Made by a program: the position numbers and the translations under genes
The notes under the pieces: generated by a model
Told to the model about the DNA's origin: nothing
Databases searched by the model: none
What the model saw: only the letters and a program-made list of their open reading frames with translations
Shown: in pieces, positions 22,617 to 34,719 of the stretch
Numbering within the stretch: the first letter of the stretch is position 1
Layout: every line of letters starts with the position of its first letter
Assembly: GCA_012934845.2 (NCBI GenBank)
Contig: WNNJ02003130.1
Location: 1-64,000, forward strand
Source of the DNA: Pomphorhynchus laevis
Taxonomy: Eukaryota > Acanthocephala > Palaeacanthocephala > Echinorhynchida > Pomphorhynchidae
Reading direction: 5' to 3'
Length of the DNA: 64,000 nt

Positions 22617-22985
22617 TAATTTTTTTGTATTTAATACTATTCATATACATTTTTAATTTGATTCATATACGTTTTTAATTAGGTTCATATGCGTTTTTGA
22701 TCTGGATCATATACTTTTTATCTAATCCGATTAGTTTTCTGGATCATATACGTTTTTGATTTTATTAATTTGCGTTTTTAATCTAGTTTCTATTAGTTTC
22801 AAATCTAATTCAAATTAGTTTCTAATTTGGTTCATATATTTTTTATGTGATTCATTTACATTTTAATTCGATTCAAATGTTTTTAATCTAGTTCATATTA
22901 GTCTTAATGTTTCTCATACACGTTTTTAATCTAATTTATTTACTTTTTAATTTGTGATCGATTTAATTCTGTTCTTATAAGTATT
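22617..22985. repeat. Degenerate ~22-bp minisatellite, right block
   Basis: Same unit type as 18820-19790 (TTTTTAATTTGATTCATATAC variants), showing that the LINE at 19790-22445 entered a pre-existing array. Confidence 0.75.
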
Positions 22986-23224
22986 CAACCGAAAAGCTTG
23001 CTCTTTTCTAAAAAACTATCACACGTGAGAAATCAGTGGTAGCCGTCAGTCATCTAGGACAATATACACTTTATATAAAATGAGCATAATCAATCACACG
23101 TAAAAAGTGAGTGCTCGCCGTAATTCCAATGCCTTAAGTAATTACCATTGTCTACGTGTAATATAATGAAATGTAAAAATAATTGTTTTAAGAGTACTAA
23201 AATGGGTGTTGGGTATATTATTAT

Positions 23225-23395
23225 TAGCCCCGCGTGGCCGAATGGTGGAGGCGTGTGCATTGCAAACTCTATGTACGGGGTTCAAACCTCGAGCATCCAC
23301 TCTCTATTGACTTTTCTGTAAGCACACGTCAAAGCCACAAGATCGCGTTGTCGAAAGACGTAGGGGCACCCGATGATGAAGCGCGACCACTCTTC
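23225..23395 (+). mobile_element. tRNA-derived SINE
   Basis: The head is tRNA-like, with a box A match TGGCCGAATGG at 23235-23245 and a box B match GGTTCAAACCTC at 23279-23290, 33 bases apart as in tRNA genes. The acceptor and anticodon stems no longer pair, so it is not a working tRNA and I do not assign an isotype. An unrelated body of about 100 bases follows (GTCAAAGCCACAAGATCGCG onward). It meets the (ATT)n tail of LINE B at about 23396. Confidence 0.65.
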
Positions 23396-26300
23396 ATTAT
23401 TATTAATGTTTCAACAGCACATAAAAGCATGGCTTAATTGGCTGGTTCACTGCAGAAAAAAGAAAATATAATAAAATTATCACAAATACGAAAAAGCAGC
23501 TTTCCCCATGGCATCCTCCATCCGTAATTTCTTTTTGAATTCGTTGATATTGCTACTGCACACTATTGACTCTCCAAGCCTATTCCACAGAGATACAACT
23601 CGCCGATCAAATTGGACAGCTCGTGATTTTTTTATCCTTTCACGTCGCAAGGTTAAACCATGGCCTCGGAGGATATTGGATGAGCGCAAATGAAGACAAT
23701 CTCGAAGTGGATGATCCAAATCATTAAGAATTTGCCAGACCATACTCATATCGATGTACCGGCGGGTCCACGTGACAGTCTCAAGTCTAAGTGCTTTTAA
23801 TCGATCAGGGTACGACAAAAATTTCAGTTGCGGTGCTAGCTTGGTAGCTCTATGAAGTACCCTCTCTGAACTAATATGTTCTTTTGAATTTTGGGGATAC
23901 ACACACGACGCAACATATAGAAGACGGCTCAACACATGAGCAAAGATTAGCGGACATAGGGCAAATTGATTGAGTGCAATGAAAGTGCGTCGAAGTTGAC
24001 CGATTATCCCCAACGCATTTGAACAAGCATGTTCAGTATGTGTGACGGTACTCAAATCACTGTTTATCCACACTCCCAAGTCCTTATATTTGCTCACTCG
24101 TTCTATATCACTGCTTTGAAAGCTATAATTAACTAAAGATTGAGCATTTCCGCCACGAACACGTAAATGTTTGCATTTTGATATATTTACAATCAACCTA
24201 TTGAGCAGAGCTTAATTTTCGACTTCATCGATATCCCGTTGCAGTTTAACTATATCATTGGGTGAACGAATTGCCCGCCAGATTTTCAAATCGTCTGCAT
24301 ATAAAAGCATCCGAGAATCAATAAATTCCGGGATATCGTTGATGTAGACACTAAATAACAATGGACCCAATACTGAACCTTGAGGCACCCCTATATTACA
24401 TGGCCGCGAAGAAGAGTAAAAATTATCTACATGCACACAATAACTACGATTGCTTAAAAACGATTCAATCCATCTAACAAGCAAAAATGGAATGCCACTT
24501 TTCTCTAGTTTATTTAGGAGGAATCTATGGTCTACTCTGTCAAATGCCTTAGAGAAATCGAAGAATATGATGTCAGTAGCAATTGATACGGCTTTATTAG
24601 CTGACCAATCAAGATGGGCTGCGAGTAGATTAGTAACTGTCGAATAACCCTTACGGAAACCATGTTGCTCAGAAGCTATTACATTATTCTCACTATAAAA
24701 CTTGACCATATAACCATGTATAATTCGCTCTAACATTCTACAACATAAGCAAGTAATACTTACTGGTCTATAATTGTCTACTGAAGATCTATCACCCTTT
24801 TTGAAGATGGGGTGAATGATCGATTGTTTCCACTCTTTTGGAAGAGTCGTATCAATAATAGATTGTCGATATATGTTACAAAGTGGTGTATATATTGAGT
24901 CTGCTATTCGACGAAGATATATCGAAGGTAACAAATCAGCACCTTTGGAGTTTGTCTCTTTAAGACGATGCAGTTCAGCTAAAACTTTCTCAGGAGTTAT
25001 CAAATTAGCTATGTCTAAACTAGGATATGAAACACTAGCACCTCTTATCGTCTCACTGTTCTGGATAGGTTCAGAATACTCGTTTGTAGTCTCTTTGTAC
25101 AAGTAAAAATGCCTTGAGAACATCTCAGCAAGGTCGTTTTAAATAACGCTATCAAAATATAGGTCAATTGTTTTATTAGAGTTCCTACTACTATTCACAT
25201 ATAGAAAGAGAGCTTTGGGATCATGTCTACAACTATGAGCTAGACCATTTTCAAATAAATAGCGCTTATGCCGCTTTAAAGAATTGACGAAATTTATCGC
25301 CTGCTTATAAACACCATATTCACAAAACCCACCCTTAAAGCATTTGAAACTGAAGTCACGAGCCTTCATCGCAGTAGCCAGCTCAGTATCAAACCAACGA
25401 GCGCTTTTCCGAATAGTCTTAGACTTCAAAGGTGAGAATTTTACCATTAGAGAATAAAGCGTCACGCGAAAGCGAAAATGATCCCAGGCCCCGTCAACTC
25501 CGACAACAGCCGGATCAGGCCAACTTACTCTATGCAGCTTTGATGTAATAACATCATAGTTCGCCCGAAAAACATTAATCTGACGTTTGTACCGAGCATG
25601 ATGAAACACCCTCATTTGTATATTTAGCAAAACTTTAACTACACAGTGATCAGACAAACCAACAGGAGAATCATATTGGATACTACTGATTAATTGACTG
25701 TTTGTCGATAGGCAAAGATCAAGAAGGGAAGAAATACAACTTGAAAAGCGAGTATGTACATCAACAAATTAAGCAAGACCACAATAAGCAAAACACTCCA
25801 TAAGGTCACAAGATTCACTATCACAAGTAGGAAGAACCGTATTCGAAGTCCATTCAACATCTGGCATATTCAGATCCCCAATTATCACACTATCACAATC
25901 TCCTCGCGTATACAACTCTATCTCTTCAATGGGTTTCTTAGATATTGCCTTAGGAGCACGATACACAAGACCCGGTATGATGAGTGAGCTGTTATCAAAC
26001 TTCACCTGACACCACAAACTCTCAACTCTATCAATAGACGACTTACTCAAAACGCGCACCTTAACTTCGTCTCTCATAAAGAGAGCTACGCCACCACCCC
26101 TACCCCCTATCCGATCACTACGGAACAAAGAATAGCCTGGGATGGATACCTCAGCATCGGATACATCACAATTAAGCCAAGATTCTGTAATACCAACTAT
26201 AATTGGATTAACAGACTCGATCCTAAACTTTAGCTCATCGACTTCCTGTAACAAGCTCGGAACATTACAATAAAATATACTATGACTTTTATTCACACCA

Positions 26301-27560
26301 GTGTGAGTAATAATATCATCTCTAGCAATCTGACACACTTCAGATCCCAAATCAGCTAGGCACTTATATGCTGTAAGACCTTGCCAAAACCCTCCACATT
26401 CACGAGAGGCGATACATCTAGTGGGGACCAACTGATTCAAATGCGTCACCTCACTACTTGAAAATTTTGCACACAGATTGCTCTCACCAAGTGCAACACG
26501 AGATGCAAGTTCTTTCTTAGCTTGAGACAATTTCTCCCTTTGAAGAGCGTCAAGATCTTTTAAGAGACTAACATGGGATCCTTTTAAACAATATGAATTC
26601 CGAAGAATTAACTCAGCATGCGACTGCTCTCTAAATACGGCCTTGAGTAAACGTGGCCTATTACTAAGTGTATCACGCTTACCTAGTCGAAATAATGCAA
26701 CGAGTTTAACACGTTTGACAATATCCACATTGCAAGAACCAAGTACCTGCGTCAATATAAATCTCACACTCTGGACGTCCTCGTTAAGACGTACTTGTGC
26801 GTTCTCAAATAAAGATTCTCTTACATTGGCCAGAATAACAGATCTACATCGATCAGCGGTGTGTTTCCTATTATTACCAATTTGCAATTCGAGACTGTCA
26901 CGTGACACTGCGGATAGTGTATGTTGACTTATCGTTGACGCTTGTTCCTTCTTTTTGACAGTCCCATTATCAGATATATGACCATGATTCAAAACCTGAC
27001 AATATGTATTTTCATCATTAGTAACATCAGGTAAATGCACTGGAACATCCATGACAACAGTCTCACCCTCTACAGTTAAATCTATATTCATTGGATTATT
27101 TGCAAGACTTGAGGAGTGATATATAGAGTTAAGACTTGAGGAGGGATATATAGAGTTAGAATAGCTTCCATCACTATGACTGGAATTTTCAACATTCTTA
27201 GTAGATTTGGAAATAAGAACTTCCTTACTTTGGCCGGCACTTATGCTTTTTGGAATTGGTGGAGCTGATATGGGTCCAAGAGAATTACAACTCGACTGAC
27301 CGATAACCAAGGGGATAGATTCCGTCTTCAAATCATTTATCAAAGATGCGCAGCAGTATTCACAGTAGAAAGATGCATTAGACAGAGCTGTTTTCTTTTC
27401 CCCGGGAACTGAAACACTTGTCCACACATGACAATCTTCACTTGAACACCGAACCTGATAATCCACGAACTTGGCAGCATCACCTCGCTTTGTAGTCTTC
27501 CTCTGTTTGACCATTATATGTATGTATATTCAGACTTTATCAGAGTAAAGTCTCTTGTGT
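23396..27560 (-). mobile_element. LINE family B, near full-length CR1-like element
   Basis: Minus-strand element running from a 5' untranslated region (about 27515-27560 or further) to a 3' tail with TAATAATAA-like repeats near 23396-23412. It encodes one very long frame (next entry). The TAA-type tail, APE endonuclease and RT sequence fit the CR1/L2/Jockey superfamily. Confidence 0.85.
23480..27514 (-). pseudogene. LINE B single-frame ORF1-ORF2 fusion, three in-frame stops
   Basis: The whole 1,345-codon span from ATG at 27514 to the stop at 23480 keeps one frame, interrupted only by three TAA codons (at 25769-25771, 25139-25141 and 24212-24214). Order of parts: zinc-finger-like C23, C28, W31, C51, C54; a polar linker; an RRM-like ORF1 domain (about residues 220-370, with VALFRLGKRD and RPRLLKAVF); APE endonuclease (FYCNVPSLLQEVDELKF, GITESWL, RGGGVALFM, IIGDLNMPDVEW, then GLSDHCVV); reverse transcriptase (YRPVSI, FFDFSKAFDRVDH, GVPQGSVLGPLLF, LLYADDLKIW); and a C-terminal tail with VSLWNRLGE. 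ORF1 and ORF2 functions are therefore joined in one product, unlike family A where a stop separates them. With so few lesions the copy is young. Confidence 0.85.
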
Positions 27561-28129
27561 AGATTTCAATAAAGATTGTGTAGGTTCTTCTGGTATAGGT
27601 TTTTAGGTTTAGGTTCTTCCAATTTAGTTCTTCTTTAGGTTTTTTAGTTTTTTAGGTTTGTGTATATTAATCTCTCAAATGTATGTCGTCATTATATTCG
27701 ATACTTCAATTCCCAACGTTGAATGTTAAGACATATCTCACCATGTTGTTTATAATCAGTAACAATTTATTGAAAACGACCCCTGAACGATAAGTGTGAT
27801 ATGACCGAGGCCTTTGCGTTCAATTTTGCTAAATCTTCAATTGTTTTAATAATATCTAACCAACTCGACTGAAAATCCAGTCTTTCCAATGTATTTAATC
27901 ATTTCGTAAAAATTTCTGAATTGAACGACGATCTTAAAAAATAAAAAGCCTTTAGTTATACTAATTTTGATGATATTTCTTCCTATCATATCCAGCCTTT
28001 GTTATGTCTCAACAAGGTGTTGTAAATACATTCTTTAATATTCCTAAAGTTTTAATAATTCCCAGAATTGTTTTCAAGGTAGTGCCTTACAAACTTGTTA
28101 ACAGCGCGAGGAGTTAAATAGATTCTATA
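27561..28129. other. AT-rich spacer
   Basis: No gene seen. The first 100 bases (TTTAGGTTCTTC repeats near 27590-27660) may belong to the LINE B 5' end. Confidence 0.4.
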
Positions 28130-28370
28130 GGTTTGGGTAAAGCTGTTGACATATTATTCCTGGATTCTTACCAAAATTTGATAGAGTTCCGCATGCAGCT
28201 CTGTATACCCTGCTTTGCCATTAGGGAGTGCCTGATCTAATTAATAACTTATCAGATCGTTTCTCGTTAAGAAAAGTTTGAGAGTTCTTTTGTAATTTTT
28301 GGGACTATCTTAGGATGCTGTGATAGGACTAGTGTTGGCTGCAAATTGACTCATTACTTGTTGTAAGGTG
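28130..28370 (+). mobile_element. LINE reverse transcriptase scrap
   Basis: Across frames the plus strand gives FDRVPHAAL-like motif A (about 28183-28210), a LINNLSDR segment (about 28236) and SLRK. This resembles the motif A to 2A region of a CR1/R1-type LINE, heavily decayed. Confidence 0.5.
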
Positions 28371-29507
28371 ACCTAACTTTTAAACATAACCATATTTACG
28401 TAAATAAAGATTGACATATATAGTGTCTACTTAAGCATAAGATACGGTTAGCTAATCAAAATAATATGGAACATTATACTTTGTGCGATTAATTATAGTT
28501 AGTTTAAAAATACCGCTTAAATACCGCTATATCTTTATGCTGAAATTGACTATTAAACATTGCTTACTCATAATTGATTTGGTTGATCTTTGGAGTGTGA
28601 TTCACTGTTTCGGTAGTTTTCCTGTGGAAGTAGTAATAGCTTGCAACTCAAGTTTCATAGGGCATTGATTTACCAAGTTGATATCGGGAAAGGTTACAAA
28701 ATTTATTGGATTATCTCGTCGGGCTATCAATGCATGGAATTATTCATCAAAGATAACTATTATTCTTGCGCATGTTCACAGGGCTTTCACACAATCCACA
28801 TTTTGCACTTGTATTTAAACTCATAATTTATCAAAACATTTACACAATATCAGAAATGTGATAAGTCAAAACATACTTTATGCACTTTGTAATCACTGCA
28901 TCATGCTAGTCAACCAACTTTGCTAGACAATGAAAGTTCAGCAAGTGACCCACAATATTCTGCGATATAATATGGCATTTAGCAGATATCTAGTGCGCAG
29001 GCACATCAGATAACCACTTCAAAATCGTTATAGAGTTACGATACGAAGCGTATTATGTCACAGGTATTATCTGTAACATCTATGATAGATGTTCTACAGG
29101 TAACTCCTTTTCGTGCTTCGCTGCTATCGCAATGGTTGCTCATGTCGGAAATTTATTAATATAGCATACAAGACTATAGTCATGCAGCTGTTTTGTCTGC
29201 TCATAGTAAAACTAAATCTATGTCAACAAAATCTAAATCCGGATACAGAATATTGAAATTAGAATCTGTGCAAATTAAATCAGCTAACTGAGTCTACGTA
29301 TTGTTATATAATTATAAAATAAACAAAACATAATAATGCTAAATCAAAATTTAATAATTAAATAATAAAATTAATAATTGTTTTTAGATTTTCTATAATT
29401 TAAATCAAGTTAAAAAATAAAAATAAAAATAAAAAAATAAAATTTAAAATAAACGTCATTTTTATGAATTGACTAATAAATAACAGACGTTGTATCAGAA
29501 TAAGAAT
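28371..29507. other. Mostly unannotated, with a 35-bp repeat
   Basis: At 29165-29200 lies a copy of ATACAAGACTATAG..CATGCAGCTG as at 15775-15808. Otherwise no gene or clear repeat. Confidence 0.4.
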
Positions 29508-29640
29508 TAGAGGTCATCAGGAGGAACTGCTATGCTATCAGGTTTCGGCCCCTAACTCCTCTACCCAACATAGCAGCGGGGCCAAATACATGCTAATGAT
29601 GTATTTCCTCTGAAATAACTATCTAGTATCTTATTCTAAT
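29508..29640 (-). other. PLE 3' end with predicted H-type pseudoknot
   Basis: Two helices interleave: CTGCTATG (29527-29534) with CATAGCAG (29569-29576), and GGCCCC (29547-29552) with GGGGCC (29578-29583). Because each pair is self-complementary in this order, either strand could form the pseudoknot. On the minus strand GGGGCC is followed by GAAACCTGATAG, a motif type seen at PLE ends, and CTGATGA occurs about 25 bases later. The region lies immediately 3' of the PLE coding sequence. Confidence 0.6.
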
Positions 29641-29650
29641 GCAAAGTATA

Positions 29651-32012
29651 TTATTTATTATCCATCCATAAAAATTTGCCACTTAAGAGTTTAAATTTAT
29701 TCTTTATATTATTGTGTTGATTTATATATTTTACTATTTTCTGCTTGATGTTATTTTTATAGTAACCTAGTTGAAAATATGTGTCTATTAAATTATTTAA
29801 ATGATTTTGAAGAAAATCAATATCGTTACAAATTGTTGCAATTCTTAAAATTTCATTATTTAATGTATTATATTTTATATTATATGGTATGCATGAATGC
29901 TCATGCAAAAATATGTTTCTTGTAAATTTAAATATGTCATCTTTACGATATAAATTAATAGTAGTTTTAGTTAATGTTAATTTAATGTTCATATCTAGAT
30001 ATACACCTTCTTTATCATTAATATTGGTTTTGTTAAGAATAAGGCTTTCTGGATAAATGTGCTCACTAATTGAATAAAAATCATTAGAATTAAATACACA
30101 TATATCATCAATGTATCGAAACATATATTTCATATATTTATATTGTTTAGATTTAGTTTTTACACAGTTATGAACAAATTCATATTCTATAAAGCTTAAA
30201 AACAAGTCAGCTATAATTGGGCTACTATTACCACCCATTGGAACACCTTTTACTTGTCTAAATATAGATGTCCCTACTTTTAAATAATTTTGATTTATCA
30301 AAATATTTAAGGATTCTATTAATTCAATTTTATCCATATATTTATATTTATTTGATGGTTTAATTTTTGTTAGATAGGCGTTATAATTATTATAACATAT
30401 ATATGTATATCTTTTTCCGAATATAAGATTAATTAATTTTACTAACGCTTCTTTAATATCTACTAAATCCTAGATTTGTATAAAGCGTACTAAAATCGTA
30501 TGTATTTATATTTTGAAAATTTATTCCTTTTGTCTGTTCTAAAAATTCTTTTGTAGAATTAATACTGAAATAGTGTTTTATACCAGTATTAATTTCGATT
30601 ACCTTGCAATATTTTTTAAAATGTGCTTTAATTACTTTAAGTATTTTATTCATATAGACAGAAAGTGGTTTTAATGTACATTTAAACGCACTACATATGA
30701 ACCTAGGTTTTATTAGATTTTTATGTAATTTTGGATTCCAATATAATATAGGTATAGTTTTATTATCTAATTCAACCTTTATACCCTTTTTATCCATTAT
30801 AGAACAGTGACTTGTAATAATTGTTTCTAAACTCAACTCACTACGTTCATATGTTGGATTTACATTTAAATCATTAGAATTAACCTCTTTCATTAGTATA
30901 TCATAATAAAGCTTTTTGCATATGAAGACAAAGTTATTACTAGCTTTATCAATAGTTGTTATTATATAGTTATCCTTTAATTTAGTAAGTTCTGTATACA
31001 TATCTTTATTAATTTTATCTTTCCTTTTGTAATTGTTTGTTATTTTTATTTTATTTTTAATTTTATCAAATATATAATCTTTCCAAATGTTTATCTTAGA
31101 TATATTCAAGCTTTCACTATTAATCAGTTTACTAAAGTAATCATTTAAGTTATTATATAACGAATTGTAAATTTTATTTTTGTCGTTGTTATTATTTAAT
31201 CTATATTTATACCCTTTTGATAGCAGCTTTCTTAATTCACAATTTTCAATTAATTCTAGATTATGGGTACATATATGTTCATTTATTGTATCAAAACTAA
31301 GACTTTTACAATTGCATTCTGTTTCCATTATGTTTCTAATATTATCGTTACATATTGATTTTAATTCTTTATTATAATTACAAATTTTTTGTCCTAATGG
31401 TGGTAGGAGTTTATACCTTATTTTAGGAATATATTTACTTAAATCTGACCCTATTATTTCTTTACTTTTAGAATTATTTAAAAGTCCGGCTATATTTATG
31501 TTATCTATACATTTATTAATGAAGTTTATGGTTAATGTATATTTTCTATTGTTATTATTTACATTTATTGTATGATTATAGTATTTTGTATTACAATAAC
31601 TGTCTATTATACAACTTAGCCTATCATAGTCGTTAATTAATTTTTGATTTATTGAACATATGATATCTTTAGAAAAACTTCTTATATTTACATAAAGATC
31701 TTTTAGCTTATTATCACTTAAAAGTTGTTTTAACATTTCTAATTGTTCATTTATATACATATCTTTTTTAATATTTTTAACTCTATTTTTCCTATTCCTT
31801 TTATCACCATGACTTCTTGGTTTGCGTTTAACCGGATTATTATAATATAGTTGTTTATTATGTATTATACTACTTCTGCCAATTCCTTGTACCATGTCAT
31901 TCAATCCTAATGGGTACATGGAATTAAGCGTTTTAATCCAAAAATCTTCTTTTTCTAATAGTTTTTGATTTAATATTGAAATGTTTTCTTTGATAATATG
32001 TTCCCGCAAATG
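29651..32012 (-). mobile_element. Naiad-like Penelope element, 5'-truncated
   Basis: The minus strand encodes a very AT-rich, Asn/Lys-rich PLE protein in two blocks (32009-30453 and 30337-29651), with about one break between them. The N-terminus (REHI..EKEDFWIKTLNSMYPLGLND) is the end of a GIY-YIG domain placed before the reverse transcriptase, the permuted order known from Naiad and Chlamys PLEs. Then come a long helical region, KASNNFVFIC, a WNPKLHK (PKxHK) segment, RFICSAFKCTLKPLS, DFSTLYTNL (motif A), KGVPMGGNSSPIIADLFL (motif B), FRYIDDICVF (motif C) and the thumb. The GIY-YIG catalytic front is cut off at the junction with a LINE scrap at 32013. A small matching 3' piece lies at 52690-52780. 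Confidence 0.85.
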
Positions 32013-32265
32013 CTAGGATATTGCATTTCAGTCTTAATAACAGATCCTGGAGGAAAATGTTGAACAGTTAAGGGCCGAGAACTGTACCTCAAGGCACTCC
32101 GGCACAAACATGACGTGGTGAAGAAAAGCTACTGCCTAGCCTTACTTGATATAGCCGACCCTTCAAGAACGAACTAATCCAACGAACTACATGGGGATCG
32201 ATACCGTATTTAGCCAAAACTACTAGCAGAGGATCATGTGGTACTCGGTCAAACGCTCGGACATG
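32013..32265 (-). mobile_element. LINE reverse transcriptase fragment
   Basis: The minus strand reads RAFDRVPHDPLLVVLAKYG, then HVVRWISSFLKGR, and a VP-stop-GTVLGP motif B with two stops, ending LAFA (start of the ADD motif) exactly at the PLE junction. Clade is CR1/Jockey-like; the rest is missing. Confidence 0.7.
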
Positions 32266-32489
32266 AAATAATCGTTAAATCTATTTTTGGTCTGTAAGTT
32301 ATCTATCACCGACGACATATCCATTACGGTGTATTTTCATTGAGAACTTGTGAACACCATGATTATAAGATGTTTTGATGATTCATCGTCGACAACTGTT
32401 TCAATTCCGACGACAGGAATTTCACAAATTTCCAATTTTTAAACTTGTCTAAAATAGCCATAAAGATTCTAACACAACAATATTCAGTA

Positions 32490-32705
32490 GAAACACTTAG
32501 TTTGAGAAAACCCGAGGAATCGACGAAATCGAAAGAGCTTTAGGTGCAGATAAAATCATTTTAAGTGCTACGATGCAATTATTGTTGGGACCGGGACATC
32601 GCCAATAGATTTTTGTCGAGACCATTGTCCACGTTTGAAGGCATATAAACATTGATCCATTAACCACGCTGGGCTGGACAACGAATACAGGCATGCAAAA
32701 CTGTC
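32490..32705 (-). pseudogene. FLYWCH-like zinc-finger fragment
   Basis: The minus frame contains TMVSTKIYWRCPGPNNNC followed by IVAL, resembling the YW-x-C..C core of FLYWCH fingers, which often accompany MULE-type transposases. The histidines cannot be placed with confidence and no transposase is visible. Low certainty. Confidence 0.3.
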
Positions 32706-32859
32706 ACAAAATTAGCACACTTCCTGGTTGATCTTATGTAAGTAAGTAAGGGTTTTATTAATAACTAAATCTTATGTGTTATAGCAGTGTTTCTTAACCA
32801 TTGCGTTGCTGCACATTACTGTGGCGCGATATGATTACTGGTGTACTGACAATAAATCA

Positions 32860-34400
32860 CCTTCCCAATCTCTCTGCTTCCTTCAGGCAGGTTCTCTCTA
32901 ATAAATACTGGAGTTCTAGGTATAGGCTCCATCTGAGTAGAGACATGACGAGTATCGCTCTTCTTAATCCCTCTCAGGCTTCCTTCTGGAAGATATTCAA
33001 GAAAGAGAAGTTTGTCTGCTTGCGGGAGAGGGCATCGAGATGGATTGGTAGCGTAGACCTTGATAGAGTTTTGGATGAGTCACTAGCCCTACTTAATTAT
33101 ATAGCCACGCTTTCACCCCAGCCAATCCCGCCTTGGGGTGACTTCAGGAACTGGCACTTACCTGTTACGCATATCCTTAACTCCTGGAGTCAACTTCCAG
33201 GCATCTTCAAATTCGTCGATCCACTCTCTTCTCGAGTTTTTGTCAGCTTTTGACAGCCGATGAAAAAAGTGGCCGTCACAATGCTTTTAGCCTCACTATC
33301 CGATGTAGCCGGCATCAATTGTAGCCGACGTATATTTTTACAAATAAAAAAATTGGTTTTATGTCCCAAAAACCTGCGACCCATTTCGATTCAAAATTCC
33401 CTAATTTCTGTTTGTATGATGTGGCAGCCACGAAAGAATCGACAAAACGATACCAGGTACCGTTTTGTCATTATTTTGACTCATCTGTGCCATACTTATT
33501 ATTATGACTCATCTCTATATACGAAAATGCGCTTGAGAGTAGAATCGGCGACCATTTTAGTAGACGTAACCTAATCCCACCAAATGTTCATGAATTTGTC
33601 AAAGGGCATTCGGTTCATTCAGCAATTGGTGAAGTGTATCAGTTTTGTCAGGATAATAGTCATCAGCTTGCTGTGGCTGTTTTTCTTGATTTTTATGCTG
33701 AATTTGACCGCATATCCCTTGGGCTGCCTGCAATAATTGTTTACAGGGTTCAGATATTGCTGTACACCAAGCGGTTCTACTACGAAGACCACCCTGATGC
33801 GCGTCAATTTTACCCTATTTCAGGCCTGCCTCAAGGCTTTCCTCTTTCTTCTGTCTTATTTCTTGCTGCCCTCATTGTTTTCTTCAAAGCATTTAAACGT
33901 GAACAACATCTCGTGATATATTGATGATACAGCCCTGTTTTCTGGACGCAGGTGTAAAAATGTAGTCTCGGATGTCTACTGTTTCATTTTAAGATTAAAA
34001 GACCATATTACCCCTTCCAATCTTATTTTTAACTAAATAAAATCGCAGGCGGTCGTCTTTCATGGCGCCCTGCCACAACGAAAAAACTTAAAAGACTAGC
34101 ACTTTCTACCCTCTCCCCCATTTTGCAGTATCAACCACTCCCTATCTTCACGAGTCGAGTAATCTATCTGTTATTAACCATTACAATGAACTGGTGGATG
34201 AAAGCTGACCTATATAGACTTAAACGTATCCTAAAGAGACCTACGTGGGCTCTGAAACGCGCCAAGCATCTGTCATTGTATCGGAAAATCCAATTTCGCC
34301 TTTAGGTACTTGGGCTATCTCGGGATTAGTCTTCTTTAGAGGACGTCCCCCAGAGCAAAGACGAGATTAGCTCTTAATCTCGAGATTACCAACCATAGTT
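32860..34400 (+). mobile_element. LINE family J, 5'-truncated copy
   Basis: Plus strand. The pre-RT region reads SNKYWSSRYRLHL, KIFKKEKFVCLRER (32890-33040) and TLSPQPIPPWGD, followed by LRPISI (about 33375), HSAIGEVYQFCQDNSHQL and VAVFLDFYAEFDR (motif A, 33640-33710). Then come SGLPQGFPLSSVLF (motif B, 33820-33860), YIDDTALF (motif C, about 33918) and the post-RT region with KKLKRLAL and YQPLPIFTSRV (34080-34160). Several stops and frameshifts. The same order occurs inverted at 58110-61080. Confidence 0.8.
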
Positions 34401-34719
34401 CGTCTCGACTAAACTCTTAGGAGGCGAGTGACACCGAATGGTTCAGTAGGAAGGCGGCGCGCTGGTGCGGCCGGTTAACAAAATCTTTGTTTATTTATTG
34501 ACAAGAAATTGTAAGCGAAGTTCAGTATTTTTTGAAAAAATGTGAACGAAGGTAGAAAATATTCATTTTTTGTGATGTAATAATAGATTCTTTTATTAAA
34601 CCAACATGCCGCTGTTAACAAATTTTAAGCATAGATAATAATATAAGTAAAAGAAAAACTAACAAAACCAGTTAGTTCATAAGTTAGCGCCGTCTTCTAA
34701 ATCATTCATTGTAACGCTA
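34401..34719. other. Spacer between LINE J pieces
   Basis: Short GC-rich patch at 34440-34480, then AT-rich sequence. No gene. Confidence 0.4.

Noticed and set aside
23227-23299. Functional tRNA gene
   Set aside because: Box A and B are present, but the acceptor and anticodon stems do not pair and an unrelated body follows, so a SINE is a better call.
29525-29590. HDV-like ribozyme
   Set aside because: The interleaved helices fit P1/P2, but no P3 or P4 and no clear catalytic cytosine context were found; kept only as a pseudoknot.
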